From an uncultured Prevotella sp. (GTDB lineage Bacteria; Bacteroidota; Bacteroidia; Bacteroidales; Bacteroidaceae), in assembly GCA_944319945.1 (NCBI GenBank), contig CALUFN010000007.1, positions 1 to 64,000 of the forward strand: a stretch of DNA of 64,000 nucleotides, written 5' to 3'. Shown here piece after piece: positions 35,486 through 44,609 of the stretch (position 1 is its first letter; every line of letters starts with the position of its first letter). Position numbers and translations under genes: made by a program. The notes beneath the pieces are model-generated. The model saw only the letters and a program-made list of their open reading frames with translations, did no database searches and had not been told where the DNA came from.

Positions 35486-35606
35486 TAAGAATTAAGAGTT
35501 AAGAATTCAGAAAATATGCCTTGCAGGTAATTTTCTGAATTCTTAACTCCTAATTTCTGATTCACACAGTGTATTTTTCTTAACTCTTAATTCTTAACTC
35601 TTAATT
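35486..35606. repeat. class B word-built inverted repeat (amtB/asnB gap)
   Basis: GAGTTAAGAATTCAGAAAAT (35496-35515) and ATTTTCTGAATTCTTAACTC (35530-35549) are a perfect 20-bp inverted repeat. More AATTAAGAGTTAAG words in both orientations fill the rest, running to within 4 bp of the asnB ATG. Confidence 0.85.
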
Positions 35607-35609
35607 CAC

Positions 35610-37328
35610 ATGTGCGGCATAGTTTCCATATTCAACATCCATGAGCAGACGCCGGCCTTGAGGCAAAAGGCGTTGCAGATGAGCGGCAAGCTGCGCCACC
35701 GCGGTCCCGACTGGAGCGGCATTTACTGCGGAGGCACGGCCATATTGGCACACGAACGGCTGGCGATAGTCGACCCCGAGTCGGGGCGGCAGCCGCTTTT
35801 CAGCCCCGACAAAAAGCAGGTATTGGCGGTCAACGGGGAAATATACAACCATCGGGACATACGCCGCAGGTATAAGGACAAGTACGCGTTTCAGACGGGA
35901 AGCGACTGCGAAGTGATCCTCGCCCTTTACCGTGAACGGGGCGACGGCTTCCTTGACGAGCTTGACGGGATATTCGCCTTCGCCCTGTATGACGTTGAAC
36001 GCGACGACTATCTCATAGCGCGCGACCCCGTGGGAGTGATTCCCCTGTACTACGGACGCGACAAGGAGGGCCGCCTCTACGTGGCGAGCGAGCTGAAGGC
36101 CCTTGAGGGACAGTGCGACCGATACGCGCCGTTTCCGCCCGGCCACGTGCTCACCGGCGGCGACGCCGAGCCTCGGCGGTATTACCAGCGCGACTGGTTC
36201 AGCTACGACAACGTGAAAGACAACCCTGCCGACGCCGACTCGCTGCGGCAGGCCTTAGAGGCGGCGGTGACGCGGCAGATGATGAGCGACGTGCCATACG
36301 GCGTGCTGCTAAGCGGCGGGCTCGACTCTTCCATAATAAGCGCCGTGGCCCAGAAGCACGCCAAGCGGCGCATAGAGACGGGCGGCAAGGAGGCCGCATG
36401 GTGGCCGCGACTGCACTCGTTCGCCGTAGGCCTGTGCGGAGCGCCAGACTTGGAGAAGGCACGCCTCGTGGCCGAACGCATCGGCACGGTGCACCACGAG
36501 ATAAACTATACCATACAGGAAGGGCTCGACGCGCTTAGCGACGTAGTTTATTTCACCGAAACTTACGACGTGACCACCATACGCGCCTCTACCCCGATGT
36601 ACCTGCTGGCTCGCGTGATAAAGAGCATGGGCATAAAGATGGTGCTCTCGGGCGAAGGCGCCGACGAGGTGTTCGGCGGCTACCTCTACTTCCACAAGGC
36701 ACCGTCGGCGCGCGCCTTCCATGAGGAGACGGTGCGCAAGCTGTCAAAGCTGCACCTCTACGACTGCCTGCGGGCCAACAAGAGCCTTGCCGCATGGGGC
36801 GTGGAAGGCCGCGTGCCGTTTCTCGACACGGAGTTTCTCGACACGGCCATGCGCCTCAATCCGGAGGCCAAGATGTGTCCGGGAGCCACTATCGAGAAGC
36901 GGATACTCCGCGAGGCTTTCGCCACTTTGCTACCGAACGAAGTGACGTGGAGGCAGAAGGAACAATTCTCCGACGGAGTAGGCTACTCGTGGATAGACAC
37001 CCTGAAGCGCATAACGGCCGACAGCGTAAGCGACGAAGAGATGGCGCATGCCGCCGAGCGATACCCCATAAACCCGCCGCGCTGCAAGGAGGAATACTTC
37101 TACCGCTCGCTCTTCGCCGCCCACTTTCCAAGCGACAGCGCGGCTATGAGCGTGCCCAGCGTGCCTAGCGTGGCGTGCAGCACTGCCGAGGCGTTGGCGT
37201 GGGACGCGTCGTTCTGCGGCATGAACGACCCCAGCGGGCGCGCCGTAAGCGGCGTGCACAACCAAGCGTACCGAACGACGGACGCAAAACACACCGACGC
37301 AACGTGCGCATTTACACACGATGCATGA
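35610..37328 (+). CDS. asnB: glutamine-dependent asparagine synthetase B
   Basis: It makes asparagine from aspartate using glutamine nitrogen and ATP; 572 residues. Cys2 of MCGIVSIFNIH is the glutaminase nucleophile; RHRGPDWSG, VNGEIYNHRDIRRRY and GSDCEVILALY complete that domain. The synthetase domain has the pyrophosphate loop LLSGGLDSSIISAVAQ near residue 232 and MVLSGEGADEVFGGYLY. The C-terminal 70 residues after FAAHFPSD (SVPSVPSVACST, SFCGMNDPSGRA) are typical of Bacteroidales AsnB. No Shine-Dalgarno is present; the leader is made of class B words. It extends the nitrogen block. Confidence 0.95.
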   Translation: MCGIVSIFNIHEQTPALRQKALQMSGKLRHRGPDWSGIYCGGTAILAHERLAIVDPESGRQPLFSPDKKQVLAVNGEIYNHRDIRRRYKDKYAFQTGSDCEVILALYRERGDGFLDELDGIFAFALYDVERDDYLIARDPVGVIPLYYGRDKEGRLYVASELKALEGQCDRYAPFPPGHVLTGGDAEPRRYYQRDWFSYDNVKDNPADADSLRQALEAAVTRQMMSDVPYGVLLSGGLDSSIISAVAQKHAKRRIETGGKEAAWWPRLHSFAVGLCGAPDLEKARLVAERIGTVHHEINYTIQEGLDALSDVVYFTETYDVTTIRASTPMYLLARVIKSMGIKMVLSGEGADEVFGGYLYFHKAPSARAFHEETVRKLSKLHLYDCLRANKSLAAWGVEGRVPFLDTEFLDTAMRLNPEAKMCPGATIEKRILREAFATLLPNEVTWRQKEQFSDGVGYSWIDTLKRITADSVSDEEMAHAAERYPINPPRCKEEYFYRSLFAAHFPSDSAAMSVPSVPSVACSTAEALAWDASFCGMNDPSGRAVSGVHNQAYRTTDAKHTDATCAFTHDA

Positions 37329-37373
37329 AATCCCTGATTACCAATCATTTACCAAGAGTCTACACTATGAATT

Positions 37374-37460
37374 ACAAAAGGTAACCTTTCGCGTCGTGAA
37401 AGGTTACCTTTTACGCTCTAAAAGGATACCTTTTGCAACGCGAAAGGCCACCTTTTGCAA
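37374..37460. repeat. class A palindromic array, copy 8
   Basis: Four well-kept units at about 37376, 37399, 37420 and 37442 (AAAAGGTAACCTTTC, GAAAGGTTACCTTTT, AAAAGGATACCTTTT, GAAAGGCCACCTTTT), with steps of 22, 21 and 22 bp. This is the best type copy. Confidence 0.92.
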
Positions 37461-37504
37461 CGCAGCCATATCAAGGCTACACCTTATTTATAATTATCTC
37501 CTTA

Positions 37505-37594
37505 ATTCAAAGACAAACTTCGCCTCGGCAACGAAAATAAATGTTCGTTTCTCTCACATTTATTTTGCATTGCGCTCGGCTTGCACTATCTTTA
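37505..37594 (+). repeat. class C promoter repeat, copy 2 (upstream of tandem pair)
   Basis: GACAAACTTCGCCTCGGCAACG, then TTCGTTTCTCTCACATTTAT, TTTGCATTGCGCTCGGCTTG and CACTATCTTTACA. The promoter is TTTG, 19 bp, TATCTTTA (37587-37594). Confidence 0.8.
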
Positions 37595-37599
37595 CATAA

Positions 37600-37682
37600 G
37601 ACAGGCTGCGCCTCGGAAATGAAAATAAAAGTTCGTTTCTCTCACTTTTATTTTGCATTTCACTCGGCTTGCACTATCTTTG
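37600..37682 (+). repeat. class C promoter repeat, copy 3 (downstream of tandem pair)
   Basis: Begins AAGACAGGCTGCGCCTCGG, then GTTCGTTTCTCTCACTTTTA and CACTCGGCTTGCACTATC. The promoter is TTTG (37652-37655), 19 bp, TATCTTTG (37675-37682), only 18 bp ahead of the DUF1599 ATG. Confidence 0.82.
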
Positions 37683-37700
37683 CACTGGAAATACGGACTT

Positions 37701-38252
37701 ATGGCAAAAGACATTTCAAAGACTGAAGAACAGTTTAAGGCGGCGATGGCCGAATGCCGTTCGCTCTTCGAGAAGAAACTGCACGACTACGGCCCTTCGT
37801 GGCGGATATTGCGCCCGTCGTCGCTCACCGACCAGCTGTTTATCAAGGCGAAGCGCATAAGGAGCCTTGAGGTGAAGAAGGAGTCGCTCGTAGGCGAAGG
37901 CATAAGGCCGGAGTTCATAGCCCTCGTAAACTACGGCATAGTGGGCCTGATACAGCTCGAAAAAGGCTTTGCCGACGCGCCCGACATCACCAACGACGAA
38001 GCCATGAGCCTCTACGACGGCTACGCAGACAAGGCACTCGGGCTGATGCTGAGGAAAAACCACGACTACGACGAGGCTTGGCGGACGATGAGAGTGAGCA
38101 GCTACACAGACCTGATACTCACCAAGATACAGCGCGTAAAGGAAATAGAAGACCTCGGCGGGGCGACGCTCGTGTCAGAAGGAATCGACGCCAACTACAT
38201 GGACATCATTAACTACGCCGTGTTCGGAGTGATAAAACTTAGCAGAGAATAA
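37701..38252 (+). CDS. DUF1599 protein with internal duplication
   Basis: A 183-residue cytosolic protein made of two homologous halves: ECRSLFEKKLHDYGPSWRIL with IRPEFIALVNYGIVGLIQLE, and GLMLRKNHDYDEAWRTM with IDANYMDIINYAVFGVIKLS. Each half carries the N/H-DY-x2-(S/A)W motif and a second helix. DUF1599 has unknown function but is conserved before the DoxX-like/tpiA genes in Bacteroidales, as here. The start at 37701 lies 18 bp past the promoter. Its stop is immediately followed by the next gene's ATG at 38253. Confidence 0.85.
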   Translation: MAKDISKTEEQFKAAMAECRSLFEKKLHDYGPSWRILRPSSLTDQLFIKAKRIRSLEVKKESLVGEGIRPEFIALVNYGIVGLIQLEKGFADAPDITNDEAMSLYDGYADKALGLMLRKNHDYDEAWRTMRVSSYTDLILTKIQRVKEIEDLGGATLVSEGIDANYMDIINYAVFGVIKLSRE

Positions 38253-40331
38253 ATGAACGTAAGGACGGTCATAACAGGATTGTGCGTCAACCTTTGCCGC
38301 CTGGCGGTCTCGCTGACGTTCATCTTCTCGGGATACGTCAAGGCGATCGATCCGCTCGGCACGCAATACAAGCTGCAGGATTATCTCGAAGTGATGCAGC
38401 TGGCGCAATACGCGCCCGACTATCTCACGCTCGCGGCTTCGGTGGCGCTCGGCGCTTTGGAGTTCTGCCTCGGCGTGTTCCTGCTCTTCGCCGTACACAG
38501 GAAGCTCGTAACGAGGCTTATCCTGCTCTTCATGGCCGTGATGACGCCGCTCACCCTTTGGCTCGCCCTTGATAATCCGATAGAGGACTGCGGATGTTTC
38601 GGCGACGCGGTGGTGCTGACCAACTGGGAGACATTCTATAAGAACGTGGCCCTACTGGCGGCATCCATATTGCTGGTAAGGCGGCCGCCGCTGATGCTTA
38701 AGTTCGTAAGCAGCACTAACCAGTGGATAGTGGTCAACTATACAGTACTGTTCATCCTGATATCGAGCGGACTGAGCCTCTACACGCTGCCGCCCTTCGA
38801 CTTCCGCCCATACCACGTAGGGGCCAACATCAAGAAGGGAATGGAGATACCCGAGGGCGCGCCGCTGCCCGAGTTTGAGACTACCTTCATCCTCGAGAAG
38901 GACGGACGGCGCAAGGAGTTCACCATAGACGACTATCCCGACTCCACGTGGACGTTCATTGACAGCAAGACCGTGCAGACCGTAGAGGGCTACGTGCCGC
39001 CGATACACGACTTCTCGATACAGACGTTAGACGGCGGCGAAGACATCACCGACAGCGTGCTCGGCCATAAGGGCTACGCATTCATACTGGTGTCACCTCA
39101 CCTTGAGTACGCCGACGACTCGAACTTCGGCGAGATAGACGCCATCTACGAATACAGCCTCGACCACGGATACCCCTTCTACGCGCTGACGGCGAGCACC
39201 GACGAGGCCATCTCACACTGGCGCGACATCACCGGGGCGGAATACGACTTCTACCATACGGACGAGACGACGCTCAAGACAATAATAAGAAGCAACCCAG
39301 GACTGCTGCTCATAAAGGACGCCACGGTGATAGGAAAGTGGAGCCACAACGACCTGCCCGAGCTTAACTACAAGTCTGACGACTTGGAGAATACCCCCTA
39401 CGGAGCCATATCAGGCAACTCGTCGATGGGCAAGATATCGAAGATACTGCTGTGGTACATCCTGCCGCTGGTGATACTCACCTTCGCCGACCGCACCTGG
39501 AAGCTGACGCAATGGATACGCAAGAAAGAACATTCTAACAGAATATATCAACTTTTAAAAGGGAAAAAGAAAATGAGAAAGAAAATCGTAGCAGGTAACT
39601 GGAAAATGAACATGAACCTGCAAGACGGCATCGCTCTCGCAAAAGAACTCAACGAGACGCTCACAAACGAGAAACCTAACTGCGGAGTAATCATCTGCAC
39701 ACCGTTCATCCACTTGGCAAGCATCGCACAATTCCTCAACCAAGACGTAATAGGACTTGGCGCCGAGAACTGCGCCGACAAGGAAAAAGGTGCATATACG
39801 GGCGAGGTTTCGGCCGAAATGGTTAAGAGCACTGGCGCAGGATACGTAATACTCGGTCACTCTGAGCGCCGCGGATATTACGCAGAAACTCCCGAAATAC
39901 TGAAAGAGAAGGTGCTGCTCGCACTGAAAAACGGCCTGAAAGTGATATTCTGCATCGGCGAAAGCCTCGAGGAAAGGGAAGCCGGCAAGCAGAACGAAGT
40001 AGTTAAGGCCGAGCTGGAAGGCAGCGTGTTCAACCTCACTGAAGAAGAGTTTAAGAACATCATCATCGCTTACGAGCCGATATGGGCCATAGGAACGGGC
40101 AAGACCGCAACCGCCGACCAGGCCGAGGAAATACACGCCTACATCCGCAGCATCATAGCAGACAAGTACGGAAAAGAAACTGCCGACGACACGACCATAC
40201 TCTACGGCGGCAGCTGCAAGGCAAGCAACGCCCCCGAACTGTTCGCCAAACCCGACATCGACGGTGGCCTCATAGGCGGCGCCTCGCTGAAGGCTGCCGA
40301 CTTCATGGGCATCATAAACGCTTGGAAATAA
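38253..40331 (+). CDS. tpiA: DoxX-like membrane protein fused in frame to triosephosphate isomerase
   Basis: One open frame of 692 residues joins two proteins that are normally separate. Residues 1-430 are a membrane protein (helices about [71 protein letters not shown]) with an extracytoplasmic thioredoxin-like stretch. Residues 441-692 are a full [55 protein letters not shown]. Between them lies an AT-rich linker (from [15 protein letters not shown]) with no stop. The internal ATG at 39573 could start free TIM. A lost stop codon in the ancestral gap is the simplest explanation. Confidence 0.85.
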   Translation: MNVRTVITGLCVNLCRLAVSLTFIFSGYVKAIDPLGTQYKLQDYLEVMQLAQYAPDYLTLAASVALGALEFCLGVFLLFAVHRKLVTRLILLFMAVMTPLTLWLALDNPIEDCGCFGDAVVLTNWETFYKNVALLAASILLVRRPPLMLKFVSSTNQWIVVNYTVLFILISSGLSLYTLPPFDFRPYHVGANIKKGMEIPEGAPLPEFETTFILEKDGRRKEFTIDDYPDSTWTFIDSKTVQTVEGYVPPIHDFSIQTLDGGEDITDSVLGHKGYAFILVSPHLEYADDSNFGEIDAIYEYSLDHGYPFYALTASTDEAISHWRDITGAEYDFYHTDETTLKTIIRSNPGLLLIKDATVIGKWSHNDLPELNYKSDDLENTPYGAISGNSSMGKISKILLWYILPLVILTFADRTWKLTQWIRKKEHSNRIYQLLKGKKKMRKKIVAGNWKMNMNLQDGIALAKELNETLTNEKPNCGVIICTPFIHLASIAQFLNQDVIGLGAENCADKEKGAYTGEVSAEMVKSTGAGYVILGHSERRGYYAETPEILKEKVLLALKNGLKVIFCIGESLEEREAGKQNEVVKAELEGSVFNLTEEEFKNIIIAYEPIWAIGTGKTATADQAEEIHAYIRSIIADKYGKETADDTTILYGGSCKASNAPELFAKPDIDGGLIGGASLKAADFMGIINAWK

Positions 40332-40352
40332 CAGCATTCCCCAATAAAGAGC

Positions 40353-40397
40353 TGGCGGACTGGCGCACGTAGCGGCGCCATCCGCCACCGTCTTTTT
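40353..40397 (+). terminator. intrinsic terminator after tpiA
   Basis: GGCGGACTGGCGC pairs with GCGCCATCCGCC and is followed by a CTTTTTA run. Confidence 0.75.
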
Positions 40398-40431
40398 ATC
40401 TTCATACCATACAACTAACAACCGTAAGACA

Positions 40432-41055
40432 ATGAAACAATTCGCCGTAGGTTTACTTTTGGCATTAGCTTGCACGCAGCAGGCCGGCGCTCAGTCGTTT
40501 CTCGACAAGCTAAGGAGCAATAAGCAAGGGCAAGGTGACGTGACCGTCACCCAAAGTCAGGAAATCGACGAATTGGTTGACAACGCCGGACTCGTGAAGA
40601 AACAGCCCGCGACAACACCTCGGGCTACCGCCGACAACAAGCCCGCAGCGGCCCCCGCCGCCACGCACCGCGAGCACGCAAGCAAGGCAACCGCCGAAAC
40701 AGCACCCGTAAACCGCACCACCGACACCAGGACCGAACAGGAAGCAGAGTTTACGGCCGTAGACACGTCGAAGAAGGTGATGCGCGGCGGAAGGAAGATA
40801 ACCGGCTACAGAGTGCAGGCATACTCCGGCGGCAACTCAAGGGCCGACAGGCAGAAAGCTGAGAACATAGGCAACGCCATAAAGATGAGATTCCCCGACC
40901 TGCCTATTTACGTACACTTCTACTCTCCCCGCTGGATATGCCGCGTGGGAAACTTCCGCACTTACCAAGAAGCCAACGCGGTGCTTAAGGAGATAAAGGA
41001 CATGGGATACGGGCAGGCATGCATCGTAAAAGGAAAAATCACCGTAAGATATTAA
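40432..41055 (+). CDS. SPOR-domain exported protein
   Basis: A 207-residue exported protein that should bind denuded peptidoglycan. The signal peptide is FAVGLLLALACTQQAGAQ, a low-complexity Ala/Thr/Pro linker runs from about residue 45 to 105, and the SPOR domain starts KKVMRGGRKITGYRVQAYSGG and ends KGKITVRY. The domain keeps a basic surface and the aromatic ending. Such proteins mark the division site. It is followed by folE 54 bp later, probably one transcript. Confidence 0.88.
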   Translation: MKQFAVGLLLALACTQQAGAQSFLDKLRSNKQGQGDVTVTQSQEIDELVDNAGLVKKQPATTPRATADNKPAAAPAATHREHASKATAETAPVNRTTDTRTEQEAEFTAVDTSKKVMRGGRKITGYRVQAYSGGNSRADRQKAENIGNAIKMRFPDLPIYVHFYSPRWICRVGNFRTYQEANAVLKEIKDMGYGQACIVKGKITVRY

Positions 41056-41109
41056 CACCATAAATAATAATCCGGCGCAGGCACGGATTGTCAGAAACAT
41101 TAACTCAAG

Positions 41110-41703
41110 ATGAATCCCGAGACAGAATTCCGCGAGGGTCTCGACGACCTCGCCTCACATTATAAAAGCATTATCGAACTGTTGGGCGAAGACACCGGCC
41201 GCGAAGGCCTGCTGAAGACCCCCATGCGCGTGGCAAAGGCCATGCAGATACTGACCAGGGGCTACGGCCAAGACGCCCACAAGGTGCTGCTCGACGCACT
41301 GTTCGAGGAGAAATATAGCCAAATGGTGATAGTGAAAGACATCGACTTCTTCTCGCTTTGCGAACATCACATGATACCGTTTTACGGCAAGGTGCACGTA
41401 GCCTACATCCCCAACGGCTACATCACGGGCCTGAGCAAGATAGCAAGGGTGGTAGACATCTACAGCCACCGTCTGCAAGTGCAGGAAAGAATGACGCTGC
41501 AAATCAAGGACTGCATACAGGAAACACTGAAGCCTCTCGGCGTAATGGTGGTCGTCGAGGCCAAGCACATGTGCATGCAGATGAGGGGCGTGGAGAAGCA
41601 AAACGCCATAACTACGACCAGCGACTTCTCTGGAGCGTTCAACCAGGCCAAGACGCGCGAGGAGTTTATGAACCTGCTGCACAGCGAAGGCAAACGGATA
41701 TGA
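41110..41703 (+). CDS. folE: GTP cyclohydrolase I
   Basis: It opens GTP to 7,8-dihydroneopterin triphosphate, first step of tetrahydrofolate synthesis; 197 residues, a normal length. The zinc ligands are in [20 protein letters not shown] and in the later [26 protein letters not shown] and [17 protein letters not shown] are intact. It probably forms a decamer in the cytosol. It sits downstream of the SPOR gene with a short gap, which is common in Bacteroidales. Confidence 0.95.
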   Translation: MNPETEFREGLDDLASHYKSIIELLGEDTGREGLLKTPMRVAKAMQILTRGYGQDAHKVLLDALFEEKYSQMVIVKDIDFFSLCEHHMIPFYGKVHVAYIPNGYITGLSKIARVVDIYSHRLQVQERMTLQIKDCIQETLKPLGVMVVVEAKHMCMQMRGVEKQNAITTTSDFSGAFNQAKTREEFMNLLHSEGKRI

Positions 41704-41882
41704 CACCGGCCGACACCGCCCGAAGCTGAGGCCGAGGCGGATACATGCCGACGCAAGAGGCTAAAACGACGACGAAACGCCGCAATGAGCCGTAAAATAA
41801 GAAAAAGTTCACCATCTGACGCAAGATTTCCGCCATTCGGATGTTTTATTAATGATGAAACAATAAAAAACATATAAAAACA

Positions 41883-42560
41883 ATGAAAAAGCTAAACAAG
41901 TTATTTGCAATCCTCCTGTGCTGCATCGGCACGGTGTCGGTAACGTCTTGCCTCAACGACGATGACAACGGAGGCGTCGACCCCGAAGTCTACAAAACCT
42001 ACCTGACCAACATCTCAGGCATATACTACGGAAACACAAGCGACTGGAGATATGCCAACAAGATCTACTTCTACAACGACACCATCACTGGCCAAACCAC
42101 GAAGGAAAAGACCGACTCGATAACCGGAATTAGCGGCTCGTTCGGCAAGGACTCCACCTTCGCCATAACCGGAGTGCCGGGAAGGGTGCTCGCAAAAGAG
42201 ATTCCCGACGACCACAAGGAGTTGAAAGAAGCCATTGAGAACGCTCCGGCAAAGACGATAAGAGGCGGCTTCGTGTTCTTCGACATCAACCAATACGCCT
42301 TCTTCATGGTGTATCCGCAAAGCGTAACGTATGAAGACCTGACTTACGGAGGCGAAAAGCACAAGGTGACCGTAGTGTTCTGGAGCCCCAGCTCTACAGG
42401 AATATTCGGATACGTAAACAACAAACAGATAGTACAAGCCAGCCTGTACATGGCGGCAATATACGTGGACGACAAGAAGGAAATAGAAATATTCGACGTG
42501 AACGACGGCGACAGCATGCAGCAACTAAGGGCGCAACTGCTGATACAGCTGTCAAGATAA
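41883..42560 (+). CDS. DUF4840-type lipoprotein
   Basis: A 225-residue predicted lipoprotein. The lipobox is VSVTSCLNDDDN after FAILLCCIGT, and the Asp-rich +2 to +5 residues suggest surface export in Bacteroidota. The remainder is probably beta-rich (TYLTNISGIYYGNTSDWRY, FYNDTITGQTTKE, KHKVTVVFWSPSSTGIFGYV) and resembles the DUF4840 family of Bacteroides/Prevotella. Function is unknown. A strong terminator follows at once. No promoter box is obvious in the 180-bp leader. Confidence 0.65.
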   Translation: MKKLNKLFAILLCCIGTVSVTSCLNDDDNGGVDPEVYKTYLTNISGIYYGNTSDWRYANKIYFYNDTITGQTTKEKTDSITGISGSFGKDSTFAITGVPGRVLAKEIPDDHKELKEAIENAPAKTIRGGFVFFDINQYAFFMVYPQSVTYEDLTYGGEKHKVTVVFWSPSSTGIFGYVNNKQIVQASLYMAAIYVDDKKEIEIFDVNDGDSMQQLRAQLLIQLSR

Positions 42561-42583
42561 CCCGACGACCGGCAACGGCGCAA

Positions 42584-42627
42584 CAACGGCTTACAGGCTA
42601 CGACGGCCTGCAAGCCGTTGTTTTTTT
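42584..42627 (+). terminator. intrinsic terminator of the DUF4840 gene
   Basis: AACGGCTTACAGGC pairs with GCCTGCAAGCCGTT and is followed by a run of seven T. Confidence 0.85.
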
Positions 42628-42661
42628 ATGCAGGAACACAACAACCAACCGGCTTTTTTCG

Positions 42662-42669
42662 TAAATTTG
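42662..42669 (+). promoter_or_regulatory. -7 box of the alpha/beta hydrolase gene
   Basis: TAAATTTG, 33 bp before the ATG at 42703. Confidence 0.5.
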
Positions 42670-42702
42670 CGCAATAACAGCATCATAAAACAACAAACAG
42701 TC

Positions 42703-44073
42703 ATGACAAACAACAAGCTAATCACTCTCCTGGCGGCCCTGCTTACCGGCATCACCGCAATGGCCCAAAGCACCGTTGGCAGCTGGACGGGCAAGCTCGA
42801 CGTAATGGGCTCGCAACTAAACTTAGTGTTCAACATCACCGAAGCCGACGGAGGCGGCCTTGCCTGCACGATGGACAGTCCCGACCAGGGCGTAAAAGGG
42901 ATACCGGCCGAAATAACCGTAGACGGCGGCACTAAGGTGAAGATAAGCATAACGGCCCTCATGGCGGAATATGAAGGCGAACTGAAAGACGGCATGATAA
43001 AAGGCACGTTCAGGCAAAGCGGCATGTCATTTCCACTCGAGCTGAAACCCGGAACGGTGAATCGCAACCGTCCGCAGACGCCCGCAGAGCCTTATCCCTA
43101 CAAGACGGAGGAAGTAACGTTCAGCAACGACGCCGACAACGTGACGCTCGCAGGCACGCTGACCTACCCCACGGGTTTCGACAAGATGAAGACCGGCTCA
43201 GTGCCCGTGGTCATAATGGTGACCGGAAGCGGACAGCAAAACCGCGACGAGGAGGTGTTCGACCACAAGCCATTCCTCGTAATAGCCGACTACCTGGCGC
43301 ACAACGGCATAGCCACGCTGCGCTATGACGACCGAGGCACGGGCAAATCAACGGGCGACCCGGCAGCCGCCACCACCGAAAACAACATGAAAGACGCACT
43401 TGCCGCCGTAGACTTTGCACGCGGCACGGGCCGCTTCAGTCGCGTAGGCGTGCTCGGCCACAGCGAGGGAGGCTCGATAGCCTTCATGCTCGGGGCGCGC
43501 GGCAAGGCCGACTTCATTGTGAGCATGGCCGGCCCGGGCGTAAGCGGAGCCGACATACTGACAGCGCAAAACCGCCTGCTGCTGACGCAGAGCGGCGTGC
43601 CCTCCGACATAACGGACGCCTACTGCAAGGCTCTCGCAGCGGCATTCGCAGCCATCACGTCAGCCGAGGCCACTACAGACCCGAACGCAAAGGCTCAAGA
43701 GATAGTAAGACAAGCCGGCGTGAGCCTGCCCGAACCGCTCGTGCAAAACCTCGCAAAGGTGCTGGCCTCATGCACGCCGTGGCTCAAATACTTCATAGCC
43801 TACGACCCGTCTGCCGACATCAAGGCCGTAAAATGTCCCGTGCTGGTCGTTAACGGCGACAAGGACACTCAAGTGATATCGGCCGACAACCTGACGGCCA
43901 TCCGCAGCCTGCTGCCCGAAGGCAGCCTCAACACGGTAAAGGAATACCCCGGACTGAATCATCTCTTCCAGCACTGTTCCACCGGCCAAGTCACCGAATA
44001 CGCACAGATAGAGGAAACCATATCGCCCGAAGTGCTGAAAGACATTGCCGACTGGATAAACAAAACGAAGTAA
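42703..44073 (+). CDS. exported alpha/beta hydrolase
   Basis: A 456-residue exported serine hydrolase. The signal peptide is NKLITLLAALLTGITAMAQ. Residues 20-110 form a beta-rich N-domain (VGSWTGKLDVMGSQLNLVFNI) seen in related Bacteroidetes enzymes. The catalytic serine is in VGVLGHSEGGSIAFML, the acid probably in VLVVNGDKDTQVI, and the histidine in YPGLNHLFQHC. RYDDRGTGKS precedes the nucleophile elbow. It may be an esterase or peptidase; substrate unknown. The ATG at 42703 gives the signal peptide. Confidence 0.85.
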   Translation: MTNNKLITLLAALLTGITAMAQSTVGSWTGKLDVMGSQLNLVFNITEADGGGLACTMDSPDQGVKGIPAEITVDGGTKVKISITALMAEYEGELKDGMIKGTFRQSGMSFPLELKPGTVNRNRPQTPAEPYPYKTEEVTFSNDADNVTLAGTLTYPTGFDKMKTGSVPVVIMVTGSGQQNRDEEVFDHKPFLVIADYLAHNGIATLRYDDRGTGKSTGDPAAATTENNMKDALAAVDFARGTGRFSRVGVLGHSEGGSIAFMLGARGKADFIVSMAGPGVSGADILTAQNRLLLTQSGVPSDITDAYCKALAAAFAAITSAEATTDPNAKAQEIVRQAGVSLPEPLVQNLAKVLASCTPWLKYFIAYDPSADIKAVKCPVLVVNGDKDTQVISADNLTAIRSLLPEGSLNTVKEYPGLNHLFQHCSTGQVTEYAQIEETISPEVLKDIADWINKTK

Positions 44074-44096
44074 GCCAAACGGAACAACACACAAAC

Positions 44097-44130
44097 AAAA
44101 AGCCGACTTTCTGATGAAAGTCGGCTTTTT
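44097..44130. terminator. strong bidirectional terminator
   Basis: AAAAAGCCGACTTTC (44097-44111), four-base loop, GAAAGTCGGCTTTTT (44116-44130): a perfect 15-bp hairpin with T-runs for both strands. It ends both the hydrolase gene (+) and tRNA-Pro (-). Confidence 0.92.
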
Positions 44131-44150
44131 GTTTACTTAACGCGAATCGT

Positions 44151-44223
44151 CGGGATTACTGGACTCGAACCAGCGACCTCACGCCCCCCAGACGCGTGCG
44201 CTAACCAACTGCGCTAAATCCCG
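44151..44223 (-). tRNA. tRNA-Pro (GGG)
   Basis: The reverse complement folds as a 73-base cloverleaf: acceptor CGGGATT/AATCCCG, D-stem GCGC/GCGC, anticodon arm CGCGT-CTGGGGG-GCGTG with anticodon GGG at positions 34-36, and T-arm GCTGG-TTCGAGT-CCAGT. The 3' CCA is not encoded; the window's cca enzyme would add it. It has its own promoter and terminator. Confidence 0.93.
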
Positions 44224-44239
44224 TTTCCGTAAGCGAGTG

Positions 44240-44270
44240 CAAAAGTAGTTGTTTCTTGTGAAACCAGCAA
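44240..44270 (-). promoter_or_regulatory. tRNA-Pro promoter
   Basis: Minus strand TTTG (44267-44270), 19 bp, TACTTTTG (44240-44247), 17 bp ahead of the mature 5' end. Confidence 0.75.
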
Positions 44271-44609
44271 ACTTTTAGGCGTATTTTTTAATTTTCAGCG
44301 TTAATATTTCTTTATTCGGGGCTGTGTAGGCCGTAAGACGATGGTTGCAGGCCGTTTTTAGGCACGTCATAACAGTAACGGATGCATAACGCAGGCAAGG
44401 ATGCGGACTTAACTTAAATTGGCTAAAAATATGTAAAAGGCCGCGATACTTAACGCCTGAGAAGGCGCACGGCCGTCACGAAACCGCATTAACAACCGAA
44501 ATACGGAGGTTTTTCCGCTACCACATATTCACCTGTATATCAACATGTTACAAGTAACATGATTTTAAATTTAGCATCAAACGGCTGTAATTAGCCACAT
44601 AAACTGATG
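44271..44609. other. gene-free stretch upstream of tRNA-Pro
   Basis: I see no gene, promoter or hairpin of note here. Confidence 0.5.
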
